Source: Acidobacteriota bacterium (GTDB lineage Bacteria; Acidobacteriota; Thermoanaerobaculia; Multivoradales; Multivoraceae). From it: a stretch of 50,302 nt of DNA. Location: contig JAPOXA010000039.1 in NCBI GenBank assembly GCA_026707325.1, positions 1 to 50,302 on the forward strand, written 5' to 3'. Made by a program: the position numbers and the translations under genes. The notes beneath the pieces were generated by a model that worked only from the letters and a program-made list of their open reading frames with translations, was not told the origin of the DNA and ran no database searches. Positions 26,845 through 35,853 of the stretch are shown here, in pieces (position 1 is the stretch's first letter; each line of letters starts with the position of its first letter).

Positions 26845-27822
26845 GTGACCGTCTTCTCACGGGTGGTCGGCTGGTCCCTGCCGCTGATGCCGCCGCCGCT
26901 GGTGCGCTGGGCGGCCGCGCCCTACGTGGCCGGCGACGAGCCGGCGGACGCTCTCGACTGCGCCGCCGCGCTCAATCGTCGCGGGCTTGCCGGGACGCTG
27001 GCGCTGCTGGGCGAGGAGATCGACAGCCCGGAACTCGCCTCTGAAGGCACGGGGCTCTATCTCGACCTGGTCGACGCCCTCGCCGACCGTGATCTCGACT
27101 GCAACGTGTCGGTCAAGCTCACGCTGCTGGGCCTCAAGGTCTCCAGGGCCCTCTGCCGCGACCACCTCTTCGATCTCGTCCGGCGGGCCGAGGCCCGCGG
27201 CAACTTCGTCCGGATCGACATGGAGGACCACACCTGCACGACGGCCACCCTGGACCTCTACCGGGAGGCTGTGGCCGCTTCGCGAAGGCGCGCCGCGGTC
27301 GGGGGACCGACCGGTTCGGCTGCCTCTGGCGCCGCGGTCGGCGTAGTGCTCCAGGCCTACCTGCACCGCACGCTCGCCGACGTCGCGGCGCTGCCCGAGC
27401 GCGCCAACGTGCGGCTGTGCAAGGGCATCTACGTCGAGCCACCGAGCGTGGCGATCCAGGACTACGGCAAGGTGCGCCGGAACTTCCTTGCGACCCTCGA
27501 GGCCCTGTTAGACCGCGGCGCCTACGTCGGCATCGCCACTCACGACGACTACCTGCTACGGGAATCGGCGGCGATGATCGGGCGCCGCGGTCTGGCGGTC
27601 GACCGCTACGAGTTCCAGATGCTGCTGGGGGTAACCGAGGAACGTCGCGACCGGCTGGCGAGGGCCGGGCACCGGGTGCGCATCTACGTGCCCTACGGCC
27701 GGCAGTGGTACGCGTACTCGACGCGCCGCCTGCGCGAGAACCCGAGCATCGCCGGCCACGTGGCGCGGGCGTTCTTCCTGCGACTGATGCGCGGGCAGAC
27801 GGGCGCTGACTGGGGCAAGTGA
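26845..27822 (+). CDS. Monofunctional proline dehydrogenase
   Basis: A 325-residue FAD-dependent PRODH oxidising proline to 1-pyrroline-5-carboxylate. Barrel motifs include NVSVKLTLLGL, FVRIDMEDHT, GVVLQAYLHRT and RLCKGIYVEP, and the proline-binding C-terminal signature VPYGRQWYAYSTRRLRENP. The length is that of monofunctional bacterial enzymes, not the bifunctional PutA; no P5C dehydrogenase is in the window. It starts at GTG 26845 after a TGGAGAT sequence. It sits beside proC, which catalyses the opposite conversion of P5C to proline. Confidence 0.94.
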   Translation: MTVFSRVVGWSLPLMPPPLVRWAAAPYVAGDEPADALDCAAALNRRGLAGTLALLGEEIDSPELASEGTGLYLDLVDALADRDLDCNVSVKLTLLGLKVSRALCRDHLFDLVRRAEARGNFVRIDMEDHTCTTATLDLYREAVAASRRRAAVGGPTGSAASGAAVGVVLQAYLHRTLADVAALPERANVRLCKGIYVEPPSVAIQDYGKVRRNFLATLEALLDRGAYVGIATHDDYLLRESAAMIGRRGLAVDRYEFQMLLGVTEERRDRLARAGHRVRIYVPYGRQWYAYSTRRLRENPSIAGHVARAFFLRLMRGQTGADWGK

Positions 27823-27886
27823 GGCAGAATCGTCGCCTTCCGCGAGCGCGCCAGCTCCGCGGTTCATGCCATAGGGAGACGAGAAG

Positions 27887-28732
27887 GTGACTACGACCGA
27901 CAAGGCCGCTTCCCGGAGCGGCGGACCCCGCGTCGCCGTGATCGGCGCGGGCGAGATGGGACGGACGTTGATGAGCGGCTGGCTGGACGCCGGCGCCGTC
28001 GCGGCGGAGTCCATCTTCGCTACCGCCGGGCACAGCGAGCGGATCGCGGCCGTGGCCGAGAGGTTCGGGATCGAGGGTGCGGTCGACAACCGCCGCGCCG
28101 CCGAGTTCGGCGACATCGTTCTGCTGGCGGTCAAGCCGCAGACGGCGGACCAGGTGCTCGAGGAGATCGGCGACCTGCTCCATCCGGGGCAGATCCTCGT
28201 TTCGATCCTGGCTTCGGTCAGAACGTCCTACATCGAGGATCGCGTGCCGGCCGAGATTCCGGTCGTGCGCGCGATGCCGAACACGCCGAGCCGGGTCGCC
28301 GCCGGCATGACCGCGCTGTCGCCCGGCCGTTTCGCGTCCGCCGATCACGTGGCGCAGGCGGAGCGCCTGTTCCTGCCGCTCGGCCGTACCGTGGTGGCCG
28401 ACGAGAAACACATGGACGCCATCACCGGGCTGTCGGCATCGGGCCCGGCGTTCCTCTACATCGTGATCGAGGCGCTGGCGGAAGGCGGCGTCAAGGCGGG
28501 GTTGCCGCGGAAGATGGCGATCGAGCTCGCGGCTCAGACCTGCCTCGGCGCCGGCAAGATGGTGATCGACACGGATCGGCACCCGGCCCTGCTCAAGGAC
28601 GAGGTGACGACGCCGGCCGGCTGCACCGTCGACGGCATTCTGCGCCTGGAGGAGGGCGGCCTCCGCGTGACGCTGATCAAGGCGATCATCGAGGCGGCGG
28701 CGCGCGCCCGCGAACTGGTTCCCGACGAGTAG
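27887..28732 (+). CDS. proC: Pyrroline-5-carboxylate reductase
   Basis: A 281-residue NAD(P)H-dependent P5C reductase, the last step of proline synthesis. The Rossmann motif VAVIGAGEMG lies at 16-25. The RAMPNTPSRVAAGMTAL block and the C-terminal signature (VTTPAGCTVDGILRLEEGG) are typical. It starts at GTG 27887 behind GGAGACGAGAAG. It may recycle the P5C made by the adjacent proline dehydrogenase or serve biosynthesis. Confidence 0.95.
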   Translation: MTTTDKAASRSGGPRVAVIGAGEMGRTLMSGWLDAGAVAAESIFATAGHSERIAAVAERFGIEGAVDNRRAAEFGDIVLLAVKPQTADQVLEEIGDLLHPGQILVSILASVRTSYIEDRVPAEIPVVRAMPNTPSRVAAGMTALSPGRFASADHVAQAERLFLPLGRTVVADEKHMDAITGLSASGPAFLYIVIEALAEGGVKAGLPRKMAIELAAQTCLGAGKMVIDTDRHPALLKDEVTTPAGCTVDGILRLEEGGLRVTLIKAIIEAAARARELVPDE

Positions 28733-28740
28733 GGGCGGCC

Positions 28741-30456
28741 GTGCTTCGCTCCCTGCACGTCCGGAACCTGGCCGTGATCGAACGGGCGGAGCTCGAGTTC
28801 GGACCCGGGCTGAACGTGGTCACCGGCGAGACGGGAGCGGGCAAGTCCCTGGTCGTCGATTCGCTCTCGCTGCTCGCGGGAGGGCGCGCGAGTTCGGAGA
28901 TGATCCGCACGGGCGCCGGCACGCTGGCGGTGAGCGGCCTCTTCGAGCCCTCGGGCGCCGCATGGCGCTGCCGGCTCGAAGAGGCGGGTGTGCCGGCGGA
29001 CGGCGACGAGCTTCTGGTGCGCCGGGAGGTCACCCGGGAGGGGCGCAACCGCGTGTTCGTCAACGACCATCCGGTCACCGCGAGGCTGCTGTCGACCGTC
29101 GCCCACGGTCTGATCCGCATCTTCGGCCAGCGCGACGAACTCGGCATGCTGTCCGCGGATCTCCAGCGGGCGTGGCTCGACCGCTCCGGCGGGGACTCGT
29201 TGACCGCACTGGTCGATTCATGCCGCGAGGCCCACGGCGCCTGGCGCGAGGCCGCGGACCGGCTCGAGCGGCTTTCCCTGGACGACCAGCTTCGCCAGGA
29301 ACGGATCGATCTCCTGAAGTTCCAGACCTCGGAGATCGACGCCGCGCGCCTGCTGCCCGGCGAGGACGAAGAGCTGCGGGCCGAACGCGAGGTGCTCCGC
29401 CACGCCGAGGCGATCGCGGGCGCGCTTCACCGGGCGATCGCCCTGCTCAGCGACGACGAAATGGCGGTCGACGGTCGCGTGGCACAGGCCGGACACGCGC
29501 TCTCGGACATCTCGCGCTGGCAGCCGGAGGCGGAGTCCTGGGCCGAAACCCTGACGGAGGTCGGCGCCACCGTGAACGACCTCGCGCAGGAGCTGCGGAC
29601 GCGGGCGGCCGGCTGTGAGTCGGACCCGGCGCGGCTGAACCAGATCGAAGAGCGGTTGAGCGTGATCGAGCGTCTGGCCCGCAAGCACGGCGGCAGCAGT
29701 TCGGATGTTCTGGAACACGGCCGCCGCCTGGCGGAGGAGCTCTTCGAACTGGAAACGGCGGATGTGCGCCGGGAGGAGGTGGAGAAGGAGGCCGCCGCGC
29801 GCCTCGCCGAGTACGCCGGGCGGGCCGAGGCGCTCTCGGCCGCACGGCGCGAACGGGCCGGTGCTCTTGAGCGCGAGGTCCGCGGTCATCTCCTGGACTT
29901 GGCGTTCGAACGGGCGGCGTTCGAGGTCGAGGTCGCCCGGGAGCTTCGGGCCGGCAGCCCGCTCGAGCTCGATGGCGAGCGGATCGCCTTCGACCTGGAG
30001 GGTGTCGACCGGGTCACTTACCGGTTCAGCGCGAACCCGGGCGAGGATCCGCGACCGCTGTCCCGGGTCGCTTCGGGCGGCGAGCTGGCGCGCCTGTTCC
30101 TGGCGCTTCAGACCGCGGTTCGGGGCGGCGGTCCGGCCGAAGGTTCGACCCTCGTGTTCGACGAAGTGGACTCGGGCGTCGGCGGCGCCGAGGCGGCGAT
30201 CGTCGGCCGCAAGCTCCAGCGACTCGCCGCCGGCGGCCAGATCCTGGCGGTGACCCACCTGCCTCAGGTGGCGTCCCGCGGCAACCTCCACCTCGAGGTG
30301 AAGAAAGAAGTTCACGACAGCCGAACCCGAGTCGACGTCCACCACCTCGACCACGAACGCCGTATCGAAGAAGTCGCCCGCATGCTCGCCGGAGAACACG
30401 TCACGGACGCCTCCCGCTCCGCCGCCGCCGAACTGCTTGACGCTGGCGCCGAGTAG
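28741..30456 (+). CDS. recN: DNA repair protein RecN
   Basis: A 571-residue SMC-like ATPase acting early in double-strand-break repair. Walker A is GETGAGKS (29-36). A long coiled coil spans roughly 150-390, and the ABC signature (LSRVASGGELARLFLAL) and Walker B (STLVFDEVDSGVGG) lie in the C-terminal half, followed by AVTHLPQVAS. Length is normal. It starts at GTG, 8 bp after proC. In many bacteria recN is LexA-controlled; I cannot see a LexA box because this lineage's operator is unknown. Confidence 0.95.
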   Translation: MLRSLHVRNLAVIERAELEFGPGLNVVTGETGAGKSLVVDSLSLLAGGRASSEMIRTGAGTLAVSGLFEPSGAAWRCRLEEAGVPADGDELLVRREVTREGRNRVFVNDHPVTARLLSTVAHGLIRIFGQRDELGMLSADLQRAWLDRSGGDSLTALVDSCREAHGAWREAADRLERLSLDDQLRQERIDLLKFQTSEIDAARLLPGEDEELRAEREVLRHAEAIAGALHRAIALLSDDEMAVDGRVAQAGHALSDISRWQPEAESWAETLTEVGATVNDLAQELRTRAAGCESDPARLNQIEERLSVIERLARKHGGSSSDVLEHGRRLAEELFELETADVRREEVEKEAAARLAEYAGRAEALSAARRERAGALEREVRGHLLDLAFERAAFEVEVARELRAGSPLELDGERIAFDLEGVDRVTYRFSANPGEDPRPLSRVASGGELARLFLALQTAVRGGGPAEGSTLVFDEVDSGVGGAEAAIVGRKLQRLAAGGQILAVTHLPQVASRGNLHLEVKKEVHDSRTRVDVHHLDHERRIEEVARMLAGEHVTDASRSAAAELLDAGAE

Positions 30457-30483
30457 CGGCGCAACTCGCTAGGCTCACCGGCC

Positions 30484-31068
30484 ATGCTCGACGTATGGCC
30501 CTGGGACGGTGATCTGAACGAGGTGAGGACGGCCCTCTCCGAAGGGCGGATCCTGGCGATCCCGACTGAGTCCTCCTACGGCCTGGCCGTCGATCCACGC
30601 TCGATAGCAGGAGTTGAAGCGATCTACCGGCTCAAGGAGCGAGAGCGCGGGAAACCACTGCCGGTCGTGGCCGCCAACCTTGAACAGGCCATCGACCTCG
30701 GCGTCGAACCGAACGAGGCGATCCGCCTAGCCGAAGCACACTGGCCGGCGCCCCTCACCATCGTGGCGCCTCTTCGGTCGGGCGTGTCCGTGCCGGCGGC
30801 CGCCGGGGGAGACACGCTGGCCGTGCGCGTGCCGGACCACGACCGACTCCGTGCGTTCCTCCAGGCTCTCGGTCATCCGCTGACCGCGACCAGCGCGAAC
30901 CGGAGCGGCGAGCCGCCTGCGTGCGAACTGGCGGACCTCGAACCGATCCTCGACGCCGCCGCGCTGGTGATCGGCGGCGAGCGGACCCCCGGGGGGCTGG
31001 CATCCACCGTGGTATCTTGGAGTTCCGCCGGTTTGCGGGTGTTGCGCCGCGGGCGCTTCGAGTTCTGA
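30484..31068 (+). CDS. tsaC: Threonylcarbamoyl-AMP synthase (YrdC/Sua5 family)
   Basis: A 194-residue single-domain YrdC protein that makes threonylcarbamoyl-AMP from threonine, bicarbonate and ATP for the t6A37 modification of ANN-decoding tRNAs. Conserved blocks are IPTESSYGLAVDP, YRLKERERGKPLPVV (the KxR...K/S surface) and PLTATSANRSGEPP. There is no Sua5 C-terminal domain, so it is the short TsaC form. It follows recN by 27 bp. Confidence 0.93.
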   Translation: MLDVWPWDGDLNEVRTALSEGRILAIPTESSYGLAVDPRSIAGVEAIYRLKERERGKPLPVVAANLEQAIDLGVEPNEAIRLAEAHWPAPLTIVAPLRSGVSVPAAAGGDTLAVRVPDHDRLRAFLQALGHPLTATSANRSGEPPACELADLEPILDAAALVIGGERTPGGLASTVVSWSSAGLRVLRRGRFEF

Positions 31069-31111
31069 TCCCCGCGGCCCGCGCAGTCGTCAGGTCCAAG
31101 ACTCAAAGACC

Positions 31112-32962
31112 GTGAGCCGATCCGCCGTCTCCTTCGTCGCGCTCCTTTGCGCCTGGGCCTTGCCGCAGGCGGCGCCGGCGGCGGCTCAGGAAACCGTCGT
31201 CGCTTCGCGTACCGACGGGGCGCCGGCGGTCGATCTGGCCGGCGACGAGATCGGAGTCGACGAAGTCGCGCGCGGCCAGAGGGGCTACGGCCTGTCCGTG
31301 TTCGCGGGTAGCGAGCCGGAGCGCTTCGGGGTCGAGGTCGTCGGCGTCCTGCGCGAGATGGACCCGGGCACGAGTTTCATCGTCGCCCGGTTGAGCGGCA
31401 AGGGGCTCGAGGAGTCGGGCGTGGTGGCCGGAATGAGCGGCAGCCCGGTCTACATCGACGATCGTCTGGCCGGCGCCGTGGCCTATTCCTGGGCGTTCAC
31501 CAGCGAGGCTCTGGCGCTGATCACGCCGATCGCAGCGATGCGGCGGTTGAGCGCGCTCGACCCGGGCGAAGCGGCGGGCGGGTCGCTCGGTCTGTCCGCT
31601 CCGGGAGCGGCCGCGCCGTTCGAGCGCTCGGTGCGGCAGATCCTCGAACCGCCGGAGGACGTGGGGGAGGCGGTCCGTGAAGTCGTGGTCGAGCAGCTCG
31701 GGGCTCTGCTGGCGCCGGCCGACTGGGGCGGCCGCGGCGCATCGATCGCCACACTGGGTTTCGGCGAGCCGGTCCGCCGGATGCTCGCCGCAGCTCCCGC
31801 CGGTCGCGCCGAGGGGTCCGACGCGCCCGAACTCGGCGCGGGCAGCGCCGTCGCGGGCGTCCTGATCGACGGCGACCTGAAGCTCGCCGTCGGCGGTACG
31901 GTGACCCGGGTCGAGGACGGTGAGGTGCTGGCCATGGGCCACCCCTATCTCGGCGTGGGACCCCTGGGCGTGCCGATGGCGACGGTCGAGGTGGTCGGCG
32001 TCGTCCCCCGACTCAACAGCTCGACCCGGCTCAGCAACATCGGACCCGTGGTCGGCGCCTTCGACCAGGACCGCTTCGCCGGGCTCCGGGGCACGCTCGG
32101 CGCCGAGGCGCGGACGATCCCGATGACGATCGACGTCGAGACGCCGAACGGCGCGTCTCGCCGTTTCGACCTCCGGCTCGCCGACCTGCCCATCATGCTG
32201 CCGTCGCTGGTCGGCATCCCGACCATGCAGGCGCTCGACTCCGCCTCGTACGGCGGCGGTGAGAGCAGTCTCGACATGACCGGCACCTTGCGGCTGCAAG
32301 GCCACGCCGAGGTGCCGCTGCGCCAGGTCTTCGACGGTTCGAACCCCGGCACGCGCGCCGCCTTCTACCTGATCGCGCTGGTGGGCGCCCTGGTGAACTC
32401 GGACTACGAGGCGGTGGAGATCGAGGGCATCGACCTGACCCTGAGGCAGGGCCACGCCCCGCGCACGATCACGATCGAGCGGGCCCAGGCGTCGTCCAGC
32501 CGGGTTCGCCCGGGCGATACGATCCAGGTCGTCTTCGATCTGCGCCGGCATCGCGGCGACCGCTTCCAGGAGACGCTGGACGTGGTGGTGCCCGAGGACC
32601 GTCGCCCCGGCCGCTACTACCTGTTCGTGGGCGACGGCGTCAGCATCGACGCCGCCCGGCTTCAGCTTCAGCCAGCCAGGTCCTCCTCGCTCGAGGACGA
32701 GCTGGATCTGCTGCGGTCCTTCAGGTCCCAGAGCCGGCTCGCCGCGCTTGGCGTCGTGCCGGCGCGCGGGCTGATCGTGGAAGGCCGGCCGATGCCGGAC
32801 CTGCCGGCCACCGTCCGTTCGATCTGGCAGGCGTCGCCGCTGCAGGGGGAGCCACGCGCCCTGAACCTGGCGATCGTCAGCGAGCATGGCCGTGATCTCG
32901 GCACGCCGCTCGACGGTCTGTTCCGGATCGACCTCCAGATCCTGCCGGGTACCGCGCCGTGA
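31112..32962 (+). CDS. Secreted SpoIVB-type (S55) serine peptidase homologue
   Basis: A 616-residue protein starting at GTG with a clear signal peptide (about 1-26, ending PAAAQ). The N-terminal half matches the S55 peptidase domain known from SpoIVB: GQRGYGLSVFAGSEPERFGVEVVG, then SGVVAGMSGSPVYIDDRLAGAVAY with predicted nucleophile Ser111, and a later AVGGTVTRVEDGEVLAMGHPYL block. In Bacillus, SpoIVB triggers sigma-K processing; homologues in non-sporulating phyla are common but uncharacterised. The C-terminal 300 residues are extracytoplasmic and mainly beta, without a domain I can name. It overlaps the next gene by 4 bp, so the two are probably co-translated. Confidence 0.82.
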   Translation: MSRSAVSFVALLCAWALPQAAPAAAQETVVASRTDGAPAVDLAGDEIGVDEVARGQRGYGLSVFAGSEPERFGVEVVGVLREMDPGTSFIVARLSGKGLEESGVVAGMSGSPVYIDDRLAGAVAYSWAFTSEALALITPIAAMRRLSALDPGEAAGGSLGLSAPGAAAPFERSVRQILEPPEDVGEAVREVVVEQLGALLAPADWGGRGASIATLGFGEPVRRMLAAAPAGRAEGSDAPELGAGSAVAGVLIDGDLKLAVGGTVTRVEDGEVLAMGHPYLGVGPLGVPMATVEVVGVVPRLNSSTRLSNIGPVVGAFDQDRFAGLRGTLGAEARTIPMTIDVETPNGASRRFDLRLADLPIMLPSLVGIPTMQALDSASYGGGESSLDMTGTLRLQGHAEVPLRQVFDGSNPGTRAAFYLIALVGALVNSDYEAVEIEGIDLTLRQGHAPRTITIERAQASSSRVRPGDTIQVVFDLRRHRGDRFQETLDVVVPEDRRPGRYYLFVGDGVSIDAARLQLQPARSSSLEDELDLLRSFRSQSRLAALGVVPARGLIVEGRPMPDLPATVRSIWQASPLQGEPRALNLAIVSEHGRDLGTPLDGLFRIDLQILPGTAP

Positions 32963-35241
32963 AGAGCCGACAGCGTACCGCCGCGGCTCTCGCCGCGGCG
33001 GCAAGCCTGCTGCTCGGCGGCGCCGGGACCGTCGCCGCCTCGGAAGTCCAGATCTGGCGGGCCGACAGTCAGGCCGCCTTCCTTGCAGGCGAACTCGTCG
33101 ACGTCAGCGTCGATCGCCTGGGTATTCTGAGGCTGGCGCAGCGCGCGGAGCAGTTCGCCACCCTTTCCGAGCCCTTCCTGTTCTCCTTCGCCGGCGCCAA
33201 CGGCCGCTTCGCGGCCGGCACCGGCAACTCGGGCAAGGTGCTGGAAGTCACGGCCGGCGCTGACGCCGGTTCGGTCGCGGAACTCTTCGCGGTCGAGGAA
33301 CCGGAGATCTTCGCGGTCTGGGTCGACGGCGACGGCGCGGTCTACGCCGGGTCGTCGCCGGACGGCAAGGTCTACCGCAAGCGCCCGGACGGGGAAGTCG
33401 AGGTCGTGTTCGATCCGGAGGCGAAGTACATCTGGGCCCTTCTCGGCGACGGCGATGGCGGCCTGCTGGTGGGCACCGGTCCGGAAGGCAAGCTCCATCG
33501 GGTCGACCTCGCAAGCGGGGAGTCGACGCTGCTCTACGACAGCACGGATCTCCACATCCGCTCGCTCGCACGGCGCGCGGACGGCACGCTGTTCGCCGGC
33601 ACCGCCGGCGAGGGCCTCCTGCTCGAGATCGACGCCGCGGGTTCGGCCCGGACCCTCTACGACGCGGCCGGGCCGGAGGTGCTGGCGATCGTTCCGGGCG
33701 ACGAGGGCGCCTTCTACGCCACGGCCCTGGCCTCCGAGGCGAGCTTCGTCGACCTGAGCAGCGCGCGCAGGTCCGCCTCCAGCAGCTCCTCGGGCAGCGG
33801 GAGCAGCGGCTCCGGCGGCAGTGCGACGGAAGCGAACAGCCAGGCCACCCAGGTCACGTCCCAGGCGGGGGCGATCTCGGTCGGCAGCCGCGCCGCCTCG
33901 TTCAAGGGGCCGCGTTCCGAGGTGCTGCGGATCGACGGCAGCGGCGCTGTCGAATCGATCTGGAAGTTCGATGCCGAGACCGTGTACGCCCTGAGCTACC
34001 AGCAGGGCAGGTTGTGGGTCGCCACCGGCCAGGAAGGCAAGCTGTTCAGCTACCAGAACGAGCAGATGGTGCTGGAGAAGGACCTCGACCAGGGCCAGAT
34101 CGTCGGACTCGCGGAGGGGCCCGCGGGCCCCGTCTTCGCGAGCACGAACGCTGCCGCCGTCTACGGCTTCGTCGGCGGCGGGTCCGCCGGTCTGGCGGAA
34201 CGGGGCACGGTCACCGCCAAGCCGCTCGACGCGTCGTCCGTGGCGAGCTTCGGCTCGATCCGCTGGCGCGGCCGGGCCGGCGACGGAGTCGAGGTCGCGC
34301 TCTCCGCCCGCAGCGGCATGAGTTCGACGCCGGACGAGACCTGGTCCGGGTGGACCACGGCCTCCGCGGCGCGGGAGGCGCCGCTCTCCGACCTGCCGCC
34401 GGGCCGGTACCTGCAGTGGCGGGCCGAACTCCGCGGCAGCGGCGACCGGACGCCCGAGGTCGTCGCGGTCGAGGTCAGCTACCGGCAACACAACCGCAAG
34501 CCGGAGATCAAGGGGCTGGACGTGCTGCCCGCCGGCACGATCCTGGTGCCGACGAACTTCAACCCCTCGAACCAGGCCTACGAACCGGCGCACCCGAACC
34601 GCGACCGCATCTTCACCGTCGTGGGGGACCCGGCGCAGACCCAGAGCGGCTCGACGAAGACGCTCTGGAAGCTCGGCTACCGGACCCTGCGCTGGGAAGC
34701 CGAGGACCCGAACAAGGACCGTCTCCGTTACCGCCTCTCCTTCGCCCGCGAGGCGGCTCTGGCGGCAGTCGGAGAAGGAGACAGCGAGTCCGACTCGCAG
34801 TGGCTCGAGGTGGCGGACGACCTGAAGGCGACGTTCCTGAGTTTCGATGCCACGGTGCTGCCGGACGGCGTCTACCGATTCCGGGTGGAAGCGAGCGACC
34901 GGCTCGACAACGTCGCCGGCGAGGCGCTGGAGGCGGAGGAGATATCGGCCGCGACGGTGGTCGATCACAGCCCGGCCCGGCTGGTCTCCGCGATCCGCGA
35001 CGGCGACCGGGTAACCGCCGTGGTCGAGGATGCCTGGAGCCCGCTGCGCGAGGCGCTGATCAGCGTCGACGCCGGCGAGTGGCGTTCCGTCCCGGTCGAG
35101 GACGGCCTCCTCGACAGCCAGCGCGAGACGCTCTCCATCGCGGCTCCGGCCGGGGCGAGCCTGCTGCTGCTGCGGCTGACCGACGCCTCCCACAACGTGA
35201 CGACGATCGACCTGTCAGGTCAGCTAGGCTCCGGCCGATGA
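32959..35241 (+). CDS. Secreted beta-propeller-like protein of unknown function
   Basis: A 760-residue protein starting at a GTG overlapping the S55 gene stop (GTGA), with a signal peptide (about 1-28). Repeating blades carry GTGNSGKV (87-94), GSSPDGKV (131-138), GTGPEGKL (172-179) and GTAGEGLL (214-221), about 42 residues apart; another, ATGQEGKLF, follows a Ser/Gly-rich insertion (about 270-290). The second half (from about residue 430) looks like fibronectin/Ig-type beta domains (WSGWTTAS, PPGRYLQWRAEL, VLPDGVYRFRVEASD). There are no catalytic motifs; a binding or scaffold protein in the envelope is inferred. Tight linkage to the peptidase suggests a shared process. Confidence 0.75.
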   Translation: MKSRQRTAAALAAAASLLLGGAGTVAASEVQIWRADSQAAFLAGELVDVSVDRLGILRLAQRAEQFATLSEPFLFSFAGANGRFAAGTGNSGKVLEVTAGADAGSVAELFAVEEPEIFAVWVDGDGAVYAGSSPDGKVYRKRPDGEVEVVFDPEAKYIWALLGDGDGGLLVGTGPEGKLHRVDLASGESTLLYDSTDLHIRSLARRADGTLFAGTAGEGLLLEIDAAGSARTLYDAAGPEVLAIVPGDEGAFYATALASEASFVDLSSARRSASSSSSGSGSSGSGGSATEANSQATQVTSQAGAISVGSRAASFKGPRSEVLRIDGSGAVESIWKFDAETVYALSYQQGRLWVATGQEGKLFSYQNEQMVLEKDLDQGQIVGLAEGPAGPVFASTNAAAVYGFVGGGSAGLAERGTVTAKPLDASSVASFGSIRWRGRAGDGVEVALSARSGMSSTPDETWSGWTTASAAREAPLSDLPPGRYLQWRAELRGSGDRTPEVVAVEVSYRQHNRKPEIKGLDVLPAGTILVPTNFNPSNQAYEPAHPNRDRIFTVVGDPAQTQSGSTKTLWKLGYRTLRWEAEDPNKDRLRYRLSFAREAALAAVGEGDSESDSQWLEVADDLKATFLSFDATVLPDGVYRFRVEASDRLDNVAGEALEAEEISAATVVDHSPARLVSAIRDGDRVTAVVEDAWSPLREALISVDAGEWRSVPVEDGLLDSQRETLSIAAPAGASLLLLRLTDASHNVTTIDLSGQLGSGR

Positions 35242-35720
35242 GCCAGCGGATAGGTGTTTTTCCGGGTTCCTTCGACCCGGTCCACAACGGCCACGTCGAC
35301 CTGATCGAGCGCGCCCGCCGGCTCTTCGACGTGCTCTACATCGCCGTCCTCTACAACGAGCAGAAGCAGGCCCTGTTCTCGGTGGAGGAACGGATCGACC
35401 TCCTCCGCGACCTAGTCGGCGACTCCGGCGACTGCCGGGTCGAGAGCTTCAGCGGCCTCCTCGTCGACTACGCCCGCGAACGGAACGCCACCGCCGTCGT
35501 CCGTGGCCTCCGCTCCGGCGCCGACTTCGACTACGAACTGCCGATGACCCTGATGAACCGCCGCCTCGCCCCGGGCATCGACACGATCTTCCTGCTCCCG
35601 GCGCCCGAGTGGATCTACCTTTCGAGCAGGCTGACCAAGGAGGTCGGCAGCCTCGACGGCGATCTGACCGGCGTCGTGCCGCCCGTCGTGCTGGAGGCGC
35701 TGCGGCGGAAGCTGGGCTGA
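35238..35720 (+). CDS. coaD: Phosphopantetheine adenylyltransferase
   Basis: A 160-residue nucleotidyltransferase of coenzyme A synthesis, joining ATP and 4'-phosphopantetheine to give dephospho-CoA. The PGSFDPVHNGHVDLI motif near the N-terminus contains the HxGH-type nucleotide site (HNGH), and YLSSRLTKEVGSLDGDL is the C-terminal family signature. The ATG at 35238 overlaps the preceding stop (ATGA). Length is typical. Confidence 0.96.
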   Translation: MSQRIGVFPGSFDPVHNGHVDLIERARRLFDVLYIAVLYNEQKQALFSVEERIDLLRDLVGDSGDCRVESFSGLLVDYARERNATAVVRGLRSGADFDYELPMTLMNRRLAPGIDTIFLLPAPEWIYLSSRLTKEVGSLDGDLTGVVPPVVLEALRRKLG

Positions 35721-35747
35721 GGGGCGCTCGGCTCTACCGGCGCCCCT

Positions 35748-35853
35748 AGCGCCCCGAAACCCCTCGCGGGCTCGGTGTTTCGGCCCATCCCGTCCGCACG
35801 GCGGAGCCTGCGCCCCGAGAGTCCCTTCGCTGCGTCTTGCGGCGCAGACTCCT
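35748..35853. repeat. Dispersed structured repeat, copy B
   Basis: The 48-bp core (35748-35795) matches copy A at 45 of 48 positions and forms CCGAAAC (35754-35760) with GTTTCGG (35777-35783). Relative to copy A, one stem pair changed from G-C to A-T on both sides. The second hairpin, GGAGCCTGCGCC (35803-35814) with GGCGCAGACTCC (35841-35852), has one mismatch. The unit lies just after coaD and ends where the VWFA-related remnant begins. Confidence 0.75.

Noticed and set aside
35615..35853. Continuation of the VWFA-remnant frame through the repeat and antisense to coaD
   Set aside because: The translated sequence loses family similarity at the repeat and becomes a shadow of coaD, so it was not counted as gene.
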